Part shown: positions 8,501 through 15,315 of the stretch, piece by piece
Numbering within the stretch: position 1 is the first letter of the stretch
Layout: each line of letters starts with the position of its first letter
NCBI GenBank assembly: GCA_023392755.1
Contig: JAEWNM010000105.1
Coordinates: forward strand, 1 to 21,607
Reading direction: 5' to 3'
Source: Bacillota bacterium
GTDB lineage: Bacteria > Bacillota > Clostridia > Christensenellales > Aristaeellaceae
DNA length: 21,607 nt
The notes under the pieces: model-generated
Seen by the model: the letters and a program-made list of their open reading frames with translations, nothing else
Databases searched by the model: none
What the model was told of the DNA's origin: nothing
Made by a program: the position numbers and the translations under genes

Positions 8501-8686
8501 GGAGCACTGCGCAGGCGCGTCGGCCCGCAGCACTACCTCCCGGCGCGGCGTTCCAGCCACCAGATAGCGCAGCGATTCCGGTCCGCTGGATATAGGCCGT
8601 ACGCCGCCCCGCTGAAACAATAGGCAGCCGGCGTTGTACTCATCATCCCCGGTCAGCTGCTTCAGCCGTTGGTATCCCTGGGACAT
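5519..8686 (-). CDS. SWIM zinc-finger SNF2-family DNA helicase/translocase
   Basis: About 1055 residues. An N-terminal SWIM finger has CSC...CRH at about residues 61-74. A long SNF2-associated region follows. The two-lobed SNF2 motor has motif I DDMGLGKT (Lys near 628), motif II LDEAQHIKN (near 725), motif III LTGTPMENN, motif IV LLFSQFTSML, motif V ISLKAGGTGLNLTGADMVV and motif VI ATDRAHRIGQTRK. These proteins are known ATP-driven DNA translocases that remodel protein-DNA complexes in transcription or repair. Two starts are possible. The ATG at 8686 has a GGGAG 12 nt upstream and gives the usual short lead into the SWIM region. A TTG at 8731 with AAGGA 9 nt upstream would add 15 residues that do not look conserved. 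It is the first gene of the operon with SRAP and DUF1015. No LexA/DinR-type operator was seen upstream. Confidence 0.93.
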   Translation of the reverse strand: MSQGYQRLKQLTGDDEYNAGCLLFQRGGVRPISSGPESLRYLVAGTPRREVVLRADAPAQCSCETRERLGACRHVVAATLMARETGAWKDIEKRKALLGGPLLLKAMEGALPEAGTVRMEITLLLERDHVGQPALRVGIRVGEDRLYVVRNLPQFLDAIDNQSSLPFGKGFVFHPEWMHFTPRENGLLDVLRALCQAQKEVGVTQHGLEARTMRLPPRFAHTLLGLLKHLPFRLAVNGVAYHVAQVQEKEIPFVYQVAGGARGITITAQLPAEWMPLTPDCAYVWLSGEVVALNKMQQSVAAVLFRQEDDGSASFDFFGKDAPRVISELVPWLQLTGMVELDGVLQKQIIRTKLQAKVYLDRVGQEVVARTVFAYGPHEIDPFASPNQETSDGEAKLLMRDASAERAVLDELANAGFHVRKGRVYLSGQDGIFQFVSEGVQRLMGLCEIFASQDFRRMTPRKPKLQGSMRVSGGQLLLEFSEDGQPSQEILAILQALHVRRRYFRLKDGSFLDLSAMEDWQEAADLLAESAQAEDIDLATGNTLSLAACRTVYLSALLKEKGLPIQAEDSVLDTVSALTTPEARTLLPCPPPLGKLLRPYQERGFYWLQSLHRLRMGGVLADDMGLGKTIQIIALIWWTVKQESSRLPTIVVTPTSLCYNWQAEFRRFAPGLSVLLLSGSQAARAEQIEEIKGSGKADVIITSYPLIRRDISLLCDIPFRFAILDEAQHIKNAASVGAVAVKQLKAQTRLALTGTPMENNTGELWSIFDFVLPGYLLNYSRFIRQHGDGRNSETLRQKIRPFLLRRLKKDVLTELPDKLETTLMAEMTLEQGRVYQAALLRLRSRVDDLLRTKGINRGRTEVLAAITELRQICCHPALCLPDYSGASGKLDLLLEILPGALETGRRVLLFSQFTSMLKILRRHLEAEGIQCLYLDGETPPVKRLELADGFNAGEGQVFLISLKAGGTGLNLTGADMVVHYDPWWNPAAEAQATDRAHRIGQTRKVEVVRLITHLSIEEQVAHLGKKKRALFDQLITAGEEMPTQLSEADIRALFA

Positions 8687-8749
8687 TACGCGCTCACGCT
8701 CCCGACGATTGCAAAATATGAGACGGGCCAAAATGCGGTATCCTTATTT

Positions 8750-8781
8750 TATTCTTGCCGTCAGGGGCGTATTCCTGCCGT
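8750..8781 (-). repeat. 12-bp direct repeat upstream of the helicase operon
   Basis: On the minus strand ACGGCAGGAATA (8781-8770) is followed by ACGGCAAGAATA (8761-8750): 11 of 12 matching, repeated at a 20-bp period. The copies lie 64-95 bp before the preferred ATG, where a promoter for the helicase operon must be. TAAAAT overlapping the proximal copy could be a -10 box, but no convincing -35 was found. This may be an operator; the binding protein is unknown. Confidence 0.4.
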
Positions 8782-8833
8782 AAAAACAGAGCATTTCAAT
8801 TTGAACAGTGCATTTTGCGATAGATGGATATAT

Positions 8834-8862
8834 TTGAGAAAATCAAAGCATCATGCTATACT
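8834..8862 (+). promoter_or_regulatory. Sigma-A-type promoter of the M42 peptidase operon
   Basis: TTGAGA (8834-8839), a 17-bp spacer and TATACT (8857-8862) form a near-consensus promoter. The transcript would start near 8869, leaving a leader of about 40 nt that contains the AAGGAGG SD at 8896-8902. The promoter is divergent from the helicase operon. Confidence 0.7.
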
Positions 8863-8908
8863 ATGTCCATCGGCGTCTGCCCGGCGCGATTAATGAAGGA
8901 GGAACCGC

Positions 8909-9946
8909 ATGGAAATTCAGGCCTACCTTGCCGAGGTATCGGCGCTGCCCGGCCTACCCGGCAATGAGCAGGCGGTGGCGGAATATGTGAAAAAGCAGTT
9001 TGAGCCTTTTTGTGACGAGGTATCTATCGACTGCATGTACAACGTCATCGCCCATAGAAAGGGAACGGGCCCCAAGGTGATGCTGGCCGCCCATATGGAC
9101 GAAATCGGTCTGATGGTGGTTAACATTGAGGACGACGGCTGCCTGCGCATGGGCAATGTGGGCGGCGTTGATCCCCGCATCCTTCCCGGCACCCAGGTAT
9201 GGGTTTATGGAAAGGAAAAGCTGTTCGGCACAATCGGTGCCAAGCCGCCCCATTTGCTCACTACGGACGAGCGCAAAAAAAACTACCGCCGGGAGGATTT
9301 GTTTGTGGATGTGGGCCTGCCTTTGCAAAAGGTGCGGGAGCTTGTTCGCATTGGTGACCACATTGCTTTCAATACCCCCGCCACACTGCTAAAGAACGAC
9401 AGGTTTGCCTGCAAGACCATGGATGACCGGGCCTGCGTGGGCATTATGCTGCTGGCCGCGGAAGCGCTTGCAAAAATGCATCACGACGCGGATGTGTATT
9501 TCGTATCCACCACCCAGGAAGAGGTGGGCAGCCGCGGCGCGAGGGCGGCGGCTTTTGATTTGGAGCCCGATTTGGCCATCGCGCTGGACGTATGCCATGC
9601 CACCATCCCCGGCAGCCGGCCGGACACCACCAGCGACATGGGCAGCATGGTTACAGCCGTTGGTCCGTTTTTGCAGCCCAAGCTGGTCAAAAGGCTTATG
9701 GACACAGCAAAAAGGCATAATGTAGCCCTTCAAACAGAAGTGGATGACAAGTATACTTCCACCGACTGTGACGAGCTGCAAATCAGCCGCTCGGGCGTAC
9801 CGTCCATTTTGCTGGAGCTGCCGCTGAAATACATGCATACTACCGTGGAAACCATCGACCTGCACGCCCTTTCGGAAGGGGGCCGTCTGCTGGCCCATTT
9901 CCTTGCGGAGCTTGACGGCAAGTGGGAGGAAGACCTATGGATTTAA
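8909..9946 (+). CDS. M42 family metallo-aminopeptidase, copy 1
   Basis: 345 residues, the standard M42 length. The dinuclear metal site is visible: His62 and Asp64 in AAHMDEIG, bridging Asp172 in TMDDR, catalytic Glu204 and ligand Glu205 in TTQEEVGSRG, Asp227 in ALDV and His310 in KYMHT. M42 enzymes (TET aminopeptidases, FrvX/YsdC) are known cytosolic peptidases that form tetrahedral dodecamers and remove N-terminal residues from peptides. The start ATG has AAGGAGG at 6-nt spacing. This is the first of three consecutive M42 genes. The stop overlaps the start of copy 2 by 10 nt, indicating translational coupling. Substrate preference (acidic, basic, hydrophobic) cannot be read reliably from sequence. 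Confidence 0.94.
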   Translation: MEIQAYLAEVSALPGLPGNEQAVAEYVKKQFEPFCDEVSIDCMYNVIAHRKGTGPKVMLAAHMDEIGLMVVNIEDDGCLRMGNVGGVDPRILPGTQVWVYGKEKLFGTIGAKPPHLLTTDERKKNYRREDLFVDVGLPLQKVRELVRIGDHIAFNTPATLLKNDRFACKTMDDRACVGIMLLAAEALAKMHHDADVYFVSTTQEEVGSRGARAAAFDLEPDLAIALDVCHATIPGSRPDTTSDMGSMVTAVGPFLQPKLVKRLMDTAKRHNVALQTEVDDKYTSTDCDELQISRSGVPSILLELPLKYMHTTVETIDLHALSEGGRLLAHFLAELDGKWEEDLWI

Positions 9947-10950
9947 AATCGCTCTGTCTTATCAGGGGCGTCAGCGGAAATGAGCAAAGCATACGCAAAG
10001 CGCTCCTGGAAGCCTGCCGCCCGCTTTGCGACGATGTATCCATCGATCGCATGGGCAACGTGGCGGCCTTCAAAAAGGGCACGGAGGAAAACGCGCCGCA
10101 TATCCTGCTGGCCGCCCATATGGACGAGGTCGGCTTTATTGTTACCTCAGCTACAGAGGAAGGCCTTTTGCGCATACAGCCCGTGGGCGGCGTGGACCCC
10201 AGGGTGGTTGTCAGCAAGCGCGTGCTGGTGGGGGAAAAAGCCATTCCCGGCGTTATCGGCGCCATGGCCATCCATCTGCAAACGCCGGAGGACCGGAAGA
10301 AGGTTCTGAACTACGACAGCATTTACGTGGATATCGGCGCCAAGAACAAGGAGGATGCGCTGGCGGATTGCCCTGCGGGCAGCTACATCACCTTTGATAC
10401 ACCCTATACATGCTTTGGCGAAGGCTTTATCTGCGCCAAGGCGCTGGATGACCGGGTGGGATGCCTGAATCTTGTAAAGCTGCTGGCGGACAGTTATCCC
10501 GGCGACGTCACCTGCCTTTTTACCACCGAGGAGGAGGTGGGCTGCCGCGGCGCAACCGGCGGCGCTTTTCGGGCCGCGCCGGATATGGCGCTTATCCTGG
10601 AGGGTACCACCTGCAACGATCTGGGGGATGTGCCGGATGTGATGCAGGTATGCCGTGTGGGCGAAGGCGTGGCCGTGAGCTTCATGGACAATGCCTCCCT
10701 TGTGAACCGTCCCTTGTATGAGGCTATACTGCGCACCGCAAGTGAAAACGATATCCCGCATCAGGTCAAGCGCAGCGTTTCCGGGGGCAATGACAGCGGG
10801 CCCATCCACAAATCCCGGGCAGGCGTGGCGACCTGTGTTCTGAGCGTGCCCTGCCGCTATATCCACAGCCCCTCCTCCGTAATCAAGGAAAGCGATGTGG
10901 ATGCCCAGTACCGCCTGGTTCACGACTTTTTGAAGCACCCCGTGCTGTAA
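9937..10950 (+). CDS. M42 family metallo-aminopeptidase, copy 2
   Basis: 337 residues with an intact M42 site: His61 and Asp63 in AAHMDEVG, Asp171 in ALDDRVG, Glu199/Glu200 in TTEEEVGCRG, Glu222 in LEGT and His310 in RYIHS. The fourth ligand is Glu rather than the Asp of its two neighbours, a variation known within M42. A GTG at 9922 would add five residues, but I chose the ATG at 9937 because GGGAGGA lies 6 nt before it and MDLKSLCLIRGVSGNE is the normal family opening. It overlaps the end of copy 1 by 10 nt and is followed after 19 nt by copy 3. It is clearly diverged from copy 1, so this is an old duplication and not a recent tandem repeat. Confidence 0.94.
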   Translation: MDLKSLCLIRGVSGNEQSIRKALLEACRPLCDDVSIDRMGNVAAFKKGTEENAPHILLAAHMDEVGFIVTSATEEGLLRIQPVGGVDPRVVVSKRVLVGEKAIPGVIGAMAIHLQTPEDRKKVLNYDSIYVDIGAKNKEDALADCPAGSYITFDTPYTCFGEGFICAKALDDRVGCLNLVKLLADSYPGDVTCLFTTEEEVGCRGATGGAFRAAPDMALILEGTTCNDLGDVPDVMQVCRVGEGVAVSFMDNASLVNRPLYEAILRTASENDIPHQVKRSVSGGNDSGPIHKSRAGVATCVLSVPCRYIHSPSSVIKESDVDAQYRLVHDFLKHPVL

Positions 10951-10969
10951 TGCGAAAAGGAGAAAAAAT

Positions 10970-11962
10970 ATGTTTGAGCTTCTTAAAACGCTGCTGGCTC
11001 CCGTAGGCCCCACCGGCGCCGAACATGCCGTGTCGGATGTGATACGTCCCCTCGTCGCGGCCCATGCGGCCTCCGTCCATACCGACGTGCTGGGCAACCT
11101 GATTGCTGTCAAAGAGGGCAAGCCCGGCGGCAAACGCATTATGATCAGTGCCCACATGGATCACATTGGTTTCATCGTCACCGACATTGAAAAAGAGGGC
11201 TTCCTTCGGGTGATGCCCCTTGGCGGCATTAATCTCAAGGTGTCACTGGCCCGCCGGGTAGCTTTTGCGAACGGCGTGCAGGGCGTTTTGGTCAGCCAGC
11301 CCGTGCCGGAAGGCGAGACACAGGCCATGAAGCACCTGTTCATCGACATCGGCGCGGAAAGCCGTGAGGAAGCCATCAAAATGGTGAGCATCGGCGACGC
11401 CGCCGTTTACGCCGGGGAAGCCTTCCGCCTGGGTAAGCACCGGGTATCCGCCCCCGCCATGGATGACCGCTGCGCCTGCGCACTGCTGGTATCGCTTATG
11501 CAATCCGTCAAATCATCCGAAAACACCATCATTGCCGTTTTCTCCACCCAGGAGGAGGTTGGCCTGCGGGGGGCGCAGACCGCCGCCTTCGCCCAGGAGC
11601 CCGATATTGGTGTGGCCATTGATGTAACGCTCTGGGGCGATACGCCTGAGACAAAGCTTCCTGCGCTGAAGCTGGGCCAGGGCCCCGCCGTGAAAATCAT
11701 GGACCAGGCCAGCATCTCCAGCCCCATGGTGCGGGAGGCCCTCTTTCTGGCAGCCCAAAAGGCGGGAGTCCATGCCCAGCGGGAAGTGCTTGCCTTTGGC
11801 GGCACCGACGCGGGAGCCATTCAGCGCTCGCGGGGCGGCGTGCCGGTAGGCACGGTTTCCATTCCATGCCGCTATGTCCACAGCGCCTGCGAAACCATCG
11901 ATATGCGCGACATGGACGGTGCGCTGAAGCTGCTGGCGGAGTTTGTGCAGATGAAGTTTTGA
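10970..11962 (+). CDS. M42 family metallo-aminopeptidase, copy 3
   Basis: 330 residues. Metal and catalytic residues are present: His62 and Asp64 in SAHMDHIG, Asp165 in AMDDR, Glu195/Glu196 in STQEEVGLRG, Asp218 in AIDV and His304 in RYVHS. The residue after AHMD is His instead of the usual Glu seen in copies 1 and 2; that position is not one of the metal ligands, so activity is expected. The central insert (about residues 100-120) is shorter and different from the other two copies, which suggests a different specificity pocket or oligomer contact. The ATG has AAAGGAG at 7-nt spacing, 19 nt after copy 2. It is the last gene of the operon, followed by a strong hairpin 8 nt after the stop. Confidence 0.93.
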   Translation: MFELLKTLLAPVGPTGAEHAVSDVIRPLVAAHAASVHTDVLGNLIAVKEGKPGGKRIMISAHMDHIGFIVTDIEKEGFLRVMPLGGINLKVSLARRVAFANGVQGVLVSQPVPEGETQAMKHLFIDIGAESREEAIKMVSIGDAAVYAGEAFRLGKHRVSAPAMDDRCACALLVSLMQSVKSSENTIIAVFSTQEEVGLRGAQTAAFAQEPDIGVAIDVTLWGDTPETKLPALKLGQGPAVKIMDQASISSPMVREALFLAAQKAGVHAQREVLAFGGTDAGAIQRSRGGVPVGTVSIPCRYVHSACETIDMRDMDGALKLLAEFVQMKF

Positions 11963-11970
11963 TGGGGTAT

Positions 11971-12003
11971 GCGGGGAGGGTTTTTGGGAAAAATCCTCCC
12001 CGC
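11971..12003 (+). terminator. GC-rich hairpin after the M42 operon, without U-tract
   Basis: GCGGGGAGG pairs perfectly with CCTCCCCGC (9 bp), and inside it TTTTT pairs with AAAAA around GGG, giving a long, very stable stem. No T-run follows on either strand, so it is not a classical intrinsic terminator. It may act as a transcript-end stabiliser, a Rho-dependent 3' end, or be a copy of a dispersed palindromic repeat. Confidence 0.5.
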
Positions 12004-12141
12004 GCCCTGTCCCAAACGTCATATAGGGAAGAATAGCGCAAACAGCTGCGCGCTTGACGGTAGCAAAGCTTTAGGGCCATACCCGCAGATGGGAAATAAT
12101 CCAAAAAGAATGAAAAACTTTGAAGTAAACCGGAAGGGGTG

Positions 12142-14127
12142 ATGGGAGTGGCGGCCGCGGCATTTTTGTTGGTATACCTGCTATGCGGATTCATCATCGT
12201 CCGCTTCCTGCTGCCTTCCCACAAACCTCTTACCCGCTGGTGGCTGGGCCTTTCCCTCGGGCTGTTTTTATTGATGTGGCTGCCTGCCCTCCTGGCCTTT
12301 TTTATGAAATTCAGCACAACAGGCCACTATATTTCGCTTGCCATCCTGGCCGCTTTTACATCCTTGGCCTACTTCCTGCGGGACAAAAGGCGCTCCCTCA
12401 GGCTATGGGATGAGGAGGAGGCCGCCTTTCTTAAAATTTTGCTGTTCGTGGTCTTGCCCTTAACCATACTGGGCGGTTATCTGCAATACACCCATAACCT
12501 GCGCCCGGCGGCGGACGGCAGCTACCATGTGGGGCAAAGCACTTACGGTGATCTGCCGCTGCACACAGCTATTGTCACCAGCCTTAGGGATGCGTCCTTC
12601 CCGCCGGATTACAGCATTTTGCCGGGGGAACTGCTGTCCTATCCATTCCTTACGGACAGCCTGTCCACTACGCTGTATATGTTTGGGCTTTCCCTGCAGC
12701 TTTCCCTGATAATCCCGGGCACGCTGATGATGGCGCTGTGCTTTGCGGGATACCTGCTTATAGCCCGAGAGATGGCGGGCAGCCGCCGCGCCGTGGTCCT
12801 GGCCGCGCTGCTTTTCTTTTTGAACGGCGGGCTGGGATTTTTCTATACCTTCGACCGGGCGGCAGGTGATTGGCAGGAGCGGCTGTACGAGGTGATGTAC
12901 GGCTATTACAAGACGCCCACCAATCAGCCCGATCCTTATAACCTGCGCTGGAGCAATGTAATTGCAGACCTGATGATCCCCCAGCGCACCATCCTGGGCG
13001 GCTGGACCATGGTAATGCCTTGCATCTATCTTTTGTATACCGCCTTTGCCGACCAAAAGCGTGAAATTGAAGGAAGCATGCGCCAACTTATATTGCTGGG
13101 CGTTTGGGCAGGCGGGCTTCCCCTTATCCACACCCATTCCTTCCTGGCGCTGGGGCTGATGAGCGGCGGGTTTTTGCTATACACACTATTGCATGCATCC
13201 AAGAGGAACGCGGGAAGAAGCTTTGTCCCATGGCTCATATATGGCGGCATAGCAATTACCCTTGCGGCGCCGCAATTGTTTACCTGGACGTTCACGCAAG
13301 CCTCCGGCAGCAATCATTTTCTGAACATACAGTTCAACTGGGTCAATAATCCGGGTGGCGGGGGCATGATTGATTTTTATCTGTGGTTTTATATCAAAAA
13401 TATCGGCATCCCCGCTATACTGCTGCTATGCGCTCTTCTTGAAAACAATCCCAGGCACCGCATTTTGGCTGCGGGAGCCTTTATGATTTTTCTGGCTGCG
13501 GAGCTTATCCGCTTCCAGCCCAACGAGTATGACAACAATAAGCTGTTTTATATCTGGTACATGATTGGCGCCATACTGGCGGCGGACTATGCCGTGACGC
13601 TGTTTGACCGGCTGAAGGGGCTGCGTGGCCGGTACTTGCTGGCCTTCTTTTCCGTTGTGGCCCTCTTTTTGAGCGCCGGGCTGACACTTGCCCGGGAGGC
13701 GGTCAGCGACTACCAAACCTTTTCCAAGGGGGATATTGACGCCGCCGCATATATTGAACGGGACACCCCCGCCCATGCGGTATTCCTCACCGGGTTTGAG
13801 CATCATTTGAACCCTGTCAGTTCGCTGGCCGGGCGCACCATTGTTTGCGGGCCGGGGCTGTGGCTTTATTATCACGGCTTTGACACCACGGAAAGATACC
13901 GTGACATTGCCCGCTTTTATGAAGACCCAGAAAACAACCTGGATGTGCTGATGAAATACCAGGTGGAATATATATTCATTTCCAGCTATGAACGCAGCAG
14001 CGATTACTATAACGTGGATTATTATGGGCTGGAGACACTCTTCCCCCTGTGCTATACAGGCGGGAACGGCGATATTTCCATCTACTTGGTTCCCTCAAAA
14101 TATCGTGAGCTTGGCGCGGAGGGTTGA
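12142..14127 (+). CDS. Large polytopic membrane protein, probable GT-C-fold glycosyltransferase
   Basis: About 661 residues with a dozen or so hydrophobic helices and a soluble C-terminal part from about residue 540. After the first helices there is an extracytoplasmic loop with TYGDLPLHTA (Asp137). An acidic residue in this first large loop is characteristic of GT-C transferases that use polyprenyl-phosphate sugars. The C-terminal segment, with AVFLTGFEHHLNPVSSLAGR and following, resembles the extracytoplasmic tails of such proteins. A GtrA-family protein two genes downstream supports a role in lipid-linked sugar transfer. The exact family (GT39-, YfhO- or DUF2298-like) cannot be fixed. Starts at 12139 (GTG), 12142 (ATG) and 12148 (GTG) all share the GGAAGGGG SD; I chose the ATG. 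The stop is 2 nt before the next start. Confidence 0.6.
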   Translation: MGVAAAAFLLVYLLCGFIIVRFLLPSHKPLTRWWLGLSLGLFLLMWLPALLAFFMKFSTTGHYISLAILAAFTSLAYFLRDKRRSLRLWDEEEAAFLKILLFVVLPLTILGGYLQYTHNLRPAADGSYHVGQSTYGDLPLHTAIVTSLRDASFPPDYSILPGELLSYPFLTDSLSTTLYMFGLSLQLSLIIPGTLMMALCFAGYLLIAREMAGSRRAVVLAALLFFLNGGLGFFYTFDRAAGDWQERLYEVMYGYYKTPTNQPDPYNLRWSNVIADLMIPQRTILGGWTMVMPCIYLLYTAFADQKREIEGSMRQLILLGVWAGGLPLIHTHSFLALGLMSGGFLLYTLLHASKRNAGRSFVPWLIYGGIAITLAAPQLFTWTFTQASGSNHFLNIQFNWVNNPGGGGMIDFYLWFYIKNIGIPAILLLCALLENNPRHRILAAGAFMIFLAAELIRFQPNEYDNNKLFYIWYMIGAILAADYAVTLFDRLKGLRGRYLLAFFSVVALFLSAGLTLAREAVSDYQTFSKGDIDAAAYIERDTPAHAVFLTGFEHHLNPVSSLAGRTIVCGPGLWLYYHGFDTTERYRDIARFYEDPENNLDVLMKYQVEYIFISSYERSSDYYNVDYYGLETLFPLCYTGGNGDISIYLVPSKYRELGAEG

Positions 14128-14129
14128 CA

Positions 14130-14348
14130 ATGGAGGAATTTTTGCGTTACGCCATGGCCCACGGCCGGCGCATCAAGGCTATCCTGCTCATGGATGGCCG
14201 TATGGTGCAGCAAAACATCACCGTCATCCGTTATACGGATGAGGAGTTCACCTATACCTCCGCCAAGCAAAAAACACCTCATACCCTGCCTATGAAAAGC
14301 CTGCTGTCCGCAGGGTACGCCAGGGGCGACGCGGGGGAAACGGAGTAA
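14130..14348 (+). CDS. Small conserved-looking protein of unknown function (72 aa)
   Basis: A hydrophilic 72-residue protein, MEEFLRYAMAHGRRIKAILL and onward. A short N-terminal helix is followed by alternating strands (IKAILLMDGRM, ITVIRYTDEEFTYTS, HTLPMKSLLSAGY), which suggests a small beta-barrel of Sm/SH3-like size. That is a secondary-structure impression, not a family match. There is no signal peptide or membrane segment. The ATG at 14130 has GGAGGG 6 nt upstream and lies 2 nt after the stop of the membrane-protein gene, so it is translationally coupled. A TTG at 14124 is possible but less likely. It sits between the GT-C-like protein and the GtrA protein; a regulatory or adaptor role is only a guess. 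Confidence 0.7.
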   Translation: MEEFLRYAMAHGRRIKAILLMDGRMVQQNITVIRYTDEEFTYTSAKQKTPHTLPMKSLLSAGYARGDAGETE

Positions 14349-14357
14349 TAAAGAAAC

Positions 14358-14834
14358 ATGGAAAAGATGAAAGCATTGCTCAATGACAAGGCCCGCAGGC
14401 GGGAAATCATGCTGTACCTGGTGTTTGGCATTTTGACCACCCTTGTGAATCTTTTGGTTTACGGCGGCTTGATACTGCTGGTGCCGCCCAAGCAGGTGCT
14501 TGCCGCGCGCATCCTTTGGTTCAGTGCGCCGCTTTACTGGCTTTATATCGCCAGCGTCAGTGCATGGGTTGTCGCCGTATCTTTTGCCTATGTCGGGAAT
14601 AAGCTTTTTGTATTCAAAAGCAAAGGCCTTGCGCGCCGGCAGCTTGTTCAGGAGGCCCTTTCCTTCTTTGGCGCGCGGGTGCTGTCCCTGCTGCTGTTTG
14701 ACCTTGCGGGGCTATCCCTGTTAATAGAGGTATTTGGCATGAATGAATTTGCCGCAAAGGTTGTCATGAACATACTGGTCATTCTTTTCAACTACTTTGC
14801 CAGTAAGCTGGTGATTTTCAAGAAGAAGGCGTAG
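14358..14834 (+). CDS. GtrA family membrane protein
   Basis: 158 residues with the four-helix GtrA pattern at about residues 18-42, 61-80, 100-124 and 132-150. Family signatures are YLVFGILTTLVNLLVY in helix 1, FAYVGNKLFVFKSK after helix 2 and NYFASKLVIFKKK at the C-terminus. Known family role: proposed flippases or accessory factors for polyprenyl-phosphate-linked sugars (glucosyl in O-antigen modification, arabinofuranosyl or teichoic-acid sugars in Gram-positives). The ATG lies 9 nt after the preceding stop with only a distant GGAG, so initiation may depend on coupling; an ATG at 14367 is an alternative. The pairing with the GT-C-like gene upstream supports a joint cell-envelope glycosylation function. 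Confidence 0.88.
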   Translation: MEKMKALLNDKARRREIMLYLVFGILTTLVNLLVYGGLILLVPPKQVLAARILWFSAPLYWLYIASVSAWVVAVSFAYVGNKLFVFKSKGLARRQLVQEALSFFGARVLSLLLFDLAGLSLLIEVFGMNEFAAKVVMNILVILFNYFASKLVIFKKKA

Positions 14835-14840
14835 GCTGAC

Positions 14841-15248
14841 ATGGAACCTAAGGAATTGGTTTTGCTGTACGGGCTTTCCGCCTCCCAAAGGGAGGGGGAC
14901 CAGGTTCATACGGTGCTCAGGAATGCGGATATCCCCCTTAAGGAGGTTCAGCCTCAGGAGTTGGGCATACGTGTAGGCGCTCTGGCCGGGCTGGATGCGG
15001 AGGAAGGCCGCCCGGTGATGGTGGAGCCCTTTTCCCATAGCGCCATGGTGTTCTGCGGCTTTTCAGAGCAGCGCCTGCGGGAGGTCCTCTCCCTTTTGAG
15101 GGAAGCGGGTTCGGGAAGTTCCGCCTTGAAAGCCGTGCTCACGCCGGGGAACAGGGAGTGGCGCTTTTGCGATCTGCTGGCGGAACTGCAAAAAGAGCGG
15201 AGCGCCTTTGCAAAGATGATGCGCGCCGGGCAACAGGATAAAGCATGA
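14841..15248 (+). CDS. DUF3783 domain protein
   Basis: A 135-residue soluble protein. The N-terminal half (LVLLYGLSASQREGDQVHTV) and the C-terminal SALKAVLTPGNREWRFCDLL, followed by an ELQKER helix, match DUF3783, a small clostridial domain of unknown function that begins with an LLY strand and carries the KAVLTP.N..W signature. There is no signal peptide or metal-binding motif. It starts 6 nt after the GtrA stop with a weak SD (GAAGG at long spacing), so it is the last gene of the plus-strand operon. It is followed by the bidirectional terminator at 15271-15315. Its presence in an envelope-related operon may be incidental. Confidence 0.8.
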   Translation: MEPKELVLLYGLSASQREGDQVHTVLRNADIPLKEVQPQELGIRVGALAGLDAEEGRPVMVEPFSHSAMVFCGFSEQRLREVLSLLREAGSGSSALKAVLTPGNREWRFCDLLAELQKERSAFAKMMRAGQQDKA

Positions 15249-15270
15249 CAATGTACCGGCCGGACGATAT

Positions 15271-15315
15271 AAAAAAGGCATGTCCTTTTCCCGCAAAAGG
15301 CATGCCTTACTTTTT
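15271..15315. terminator. Bidirectional intrinsic terminator between convergent operons
   Basis: AAGGCATG, a bulged T, CCTTTT, loop CCCGC, AAAAGG and CATGCCTT form a 14-bp stem with a single bulge. The plus strand continues ACTTTTT. The minus strand ends in six T residues at 15276-15271. It therefore serves the DUF3783 operon (+) and the murA/J-domain operon (-). The stem includes the last bases of the J-domain gene's stop codon region. Confidence 0.85.

Noticed and set aside
8687..8908. Search for a Gram-positive LexA/DinR box controlling the helicase-SRAP operon
   Set aside because: No CGAAC-N4-GTTCG-like palindrome was found between the divergent operons; the family name 'SOS response-associated' is not evidence of LexA control here.
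10147..11157. Long open frame on the minus strand (336 codons) opposite the M42 genes
   Set aside because: It spans the junction of two well-supported M42 genes in antisense and shows no domain or ribosome site.
12024..12095. Resemblance to the c-di-GMP-I (GEMM) riboswitch core: GCAAAC, a short hairpin, then GCAAAGCTTTAGGGCC
   Set aside because: The first hairpin lacks the GNRA loop and the tetraloop-receptor sequence, the spacing between the conserved blocks is wrong, and a more stable AGCGC/GCGCT fold uses the same bases. An Rfam covariance search would settle it.
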